A DNA stretch of 64,000 nt from positions 119,179 to 183,178 of the forward strand of contig CAZYJL010000005.1 in the NCBI GenBank assembly GCA_964647825.1, in the 5' to 3' direction. The notes under the pieces are model-generated. The model was given only the letters and a program-made list of their open reading frames with translations, made no database searches and was not told the DNA's origin. Shown in pieces: positions 62,991-64,000 of the stretch; position 1 is the stretch's first letter, and each line of letters opens with the position of its first letter. Origin of the DNA: VFKI01 sp964647825 (lineage in GTDB: Bacteria > Pseudomonadota > Gammaproteobacteria > DSM-16500). Made by a program: the position numbers and the translations under genes.

Positions 62991-63563
62991 TCACCCTTTT
63001 TCAACTTGATCAAACTGTAATTCAACAGGTGTAGAGCGCCCAAAAATAAGAACAGCAACACGCAGTCTATTTTTTTCGTAATTCACTTCTTCAACGACAC
63101 CATTAAAATCAGCAAAAGGACCATCAATTACGCGAACAACTTCGCCCGTTTCGAATAAGACCTTTGGTTTCGGTTTTTCGCTGCTATCTTGCATCCGCTG
63201 AAGAATTTTATCTGCTTCGCTCGCTGTAATAGGTGATGGACGATCACTCGTTCCACCAATAAAACCCAATACTTTTGGAATAGATTTAACGAGATGCCAA
63301 GTTTCTTCATCCATCTCCATTTCTACCAAAACATAACCAGGGAAAAATTTTCTTTCGCTTTTTCTTTTTTGCCCTGCCCGAAGCTCAACCACTTCTTCTG
63401 TCGGAACAAGAATTTCGCCAAAACGATCAGATAAACCTGCACGTTTTACACGCTCTGCTAGTGCCTGCCTAACAAAATTCTCGAAACCAGAATACGCATG
63501 CACTACATACCAGCGTTTTTTTTTGTTTCCGACCTGATCAGTCACAATATTTACCCTCGACAT
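62991..63563 (-). CDS. nusG: Transcription termination/antitermination protein NusG
   Basis: A 190-residue factor with the NGN domain (WYVVHAYSGFENFVRQALAE; FFPGYVLVEMEM) and the C-terminal KOW domain (FETGEVVRVIDGPFADFNG). An extra 12 residues precede the conserved start compared with E. coli. It follows secE by 0 bases. Confidence 0.97.
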   Translation of the reverse strand: MSRVNIVTDQVGNKKKRWYVVHAYSGFENFVRQALAERVKRAGLSDRFGEILVPTEEVVELRAGQKRKSERKFFPGYVLVEMEMDEETWHLVKSIPKVLGFIGGTSDRPSPITASEADKILQRMQDSSEKPKPKVLFETGEVVRVIDGPFADFNGVVEEVNYEKNRLRVAVLIFGRSTPVELQFDQVEKG

Positions 63564-63926
63564 TCACCCTCTCTGTCCGGTTAACCACCCCAAGAGCCAG
63601 ACCAGAACACTGTCCATACACCACAAAAAAAGCCCTAATATAACCACAATCACAGCCACAGAAATTGTGATCTGAATCGTTTCTTGGCGCGTCGGCCAAA
63701 ATACTTTACGTAACTCCGCTCGAGACTCTCTCACAAAAACCAAAAAAGCCTTTCCTTGCGTTGTTTTAGAAATCAAGACCACAATCAAAGTTGCAAAAAG
63801 AAGGCCTCCCGCAAACCGAATTGGCCAAGAAACGGCACCGTAAAAATAATTCAGCGCGACACCCGCAACAAAAAGCAGGGTGACAATAAGCCATTTAATC
63901 CATTCCATACTCATCAGACGATCCAA
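63564..63926 (-). CDS. secE: Protein translocase subunit SecE
   Basis: A 120-residue three-helix form, as in E. coli. The conserved cytoplasmic block ESRAELRKVFWPTRQETIQ precedes the last helix. The TTG at 63926 has AGGTGG 7 bases upstream; an ATG four codons later is an alternative start. Confidence 0.95.
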   Translation of the reverse strand: MDRLMSMEWIKWLIVTLLFVAGVALNYFYGAVSWPIRFAGGLLFATLIVVLISKTTQGKAFLVFVRESRAELRKVFWPTRQETIQITISVAVIVVILGLFLWCMDSVLVWLLGWLTGQRG

Positions 63927-63942
63927 TTTATTCCACCTTTAC

Positions 63943-64000
63943 TGGCAGGCCAGGAGGGTCTCGAACCCCCAACCTGCGGTTTTGGAGACCGCCGCTCTGC
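63943..64000 (-). tRNA. trpT: tRNA-Trp (CCA anticodon), cut by window edge
   Basis: Reading the minus strand, the sequence shows the anticodon loop CTCCAAA (anticodon CCA at 63983-63985) in a GGT...ACC stem. A T-arm with GGTTCGAGACC and an acceptor end with encoded CCA (63943-63945) follow. The 5' part of the acceptor stem lies beyond the window. tRNA-Trp just upstream of secE is the usual arrangement in gammaproteobacteria. Confidence 0.93.

Overview
The window reads as one contig of an AT-rich gammaproteobacterium. Protein sequences resemble E. coli ribosomal and RNA polymerase proteins closely. The rpmE-malic enzyme pair, the many short palindromic repeats and two large orphan proteins with effector-like traits suggest an intracellular or host-associated member of the Legionellales/Coxiellaceae. 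That placement is inference; no 16S rRNA gene is present.

Layout. Positions 2-5044 (+) hold a cytochrome c maturation operon, ccmB(partial)-ccmC-D-E-F-G-H and a short ccmI-like gene, with mostly 4-base start/stop overlaps. Positions 5500-7539 (+) hold the most striking gene: a 679-residue protein that I read as a nucleotidyl cyclase of the ExoY / anthrax edema factor / CyaA toxin family. Positions 7545-10433 (-) carry an MFS transporter, a malic enzyme and ribosomal protein L31. From 10656 to 19911 come single genes: a small lipoprotein, typA, glnA, xthA, a small secreted protein, a GGDEF-EAL protein and an ABC exporter. Positions 20188-26165 (-) hold an orphan membrane protein with an LC3-interacting-region-like tail, ruvC, yebC, aspS, a DUF502 protein and an FmdB-type zinc ribbon. 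Positions 26454-31180 hold ybgC, wrbA, a FimT/GspH-like pseudopilin, lysS and prfB, the last with the classical RF2 frameshift. Positions 31428-63926 (-) are one long run, prfC and rimI followed by the complete alpha, spc, S10, str, rpoBC, L10 and L11 operons up to nusG-secE, closed by a tRNA-Trp cut by the window edge.

Non-coding content is unusually rich. Four palindrome-bounded elements of 185-187 bp (5073, 13069, 14832, 31219) each sit between 8-bp direct repeats. Their arms differ between copies but stay complementary within a copy, and they share an internal hairpin with compensatory changes. A second family with AGGGCCACCTCATAT ends occurs at 16421, 20070 and 27747. Further inverted repeats lie at 19940, 22408 and 26911. 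Regulatory signals that can be read directly include an L10 leader, an rplL-rpoB attenuator-like hairpin, a near-consensus str-operon promoter and a near-consensus promoter for the cyclase-like gene.

Functionally, the right half is core translation and transcription machinery. The left half mixes housekeeping functions with candidate host-interaction genes, which sit next to the repeats.
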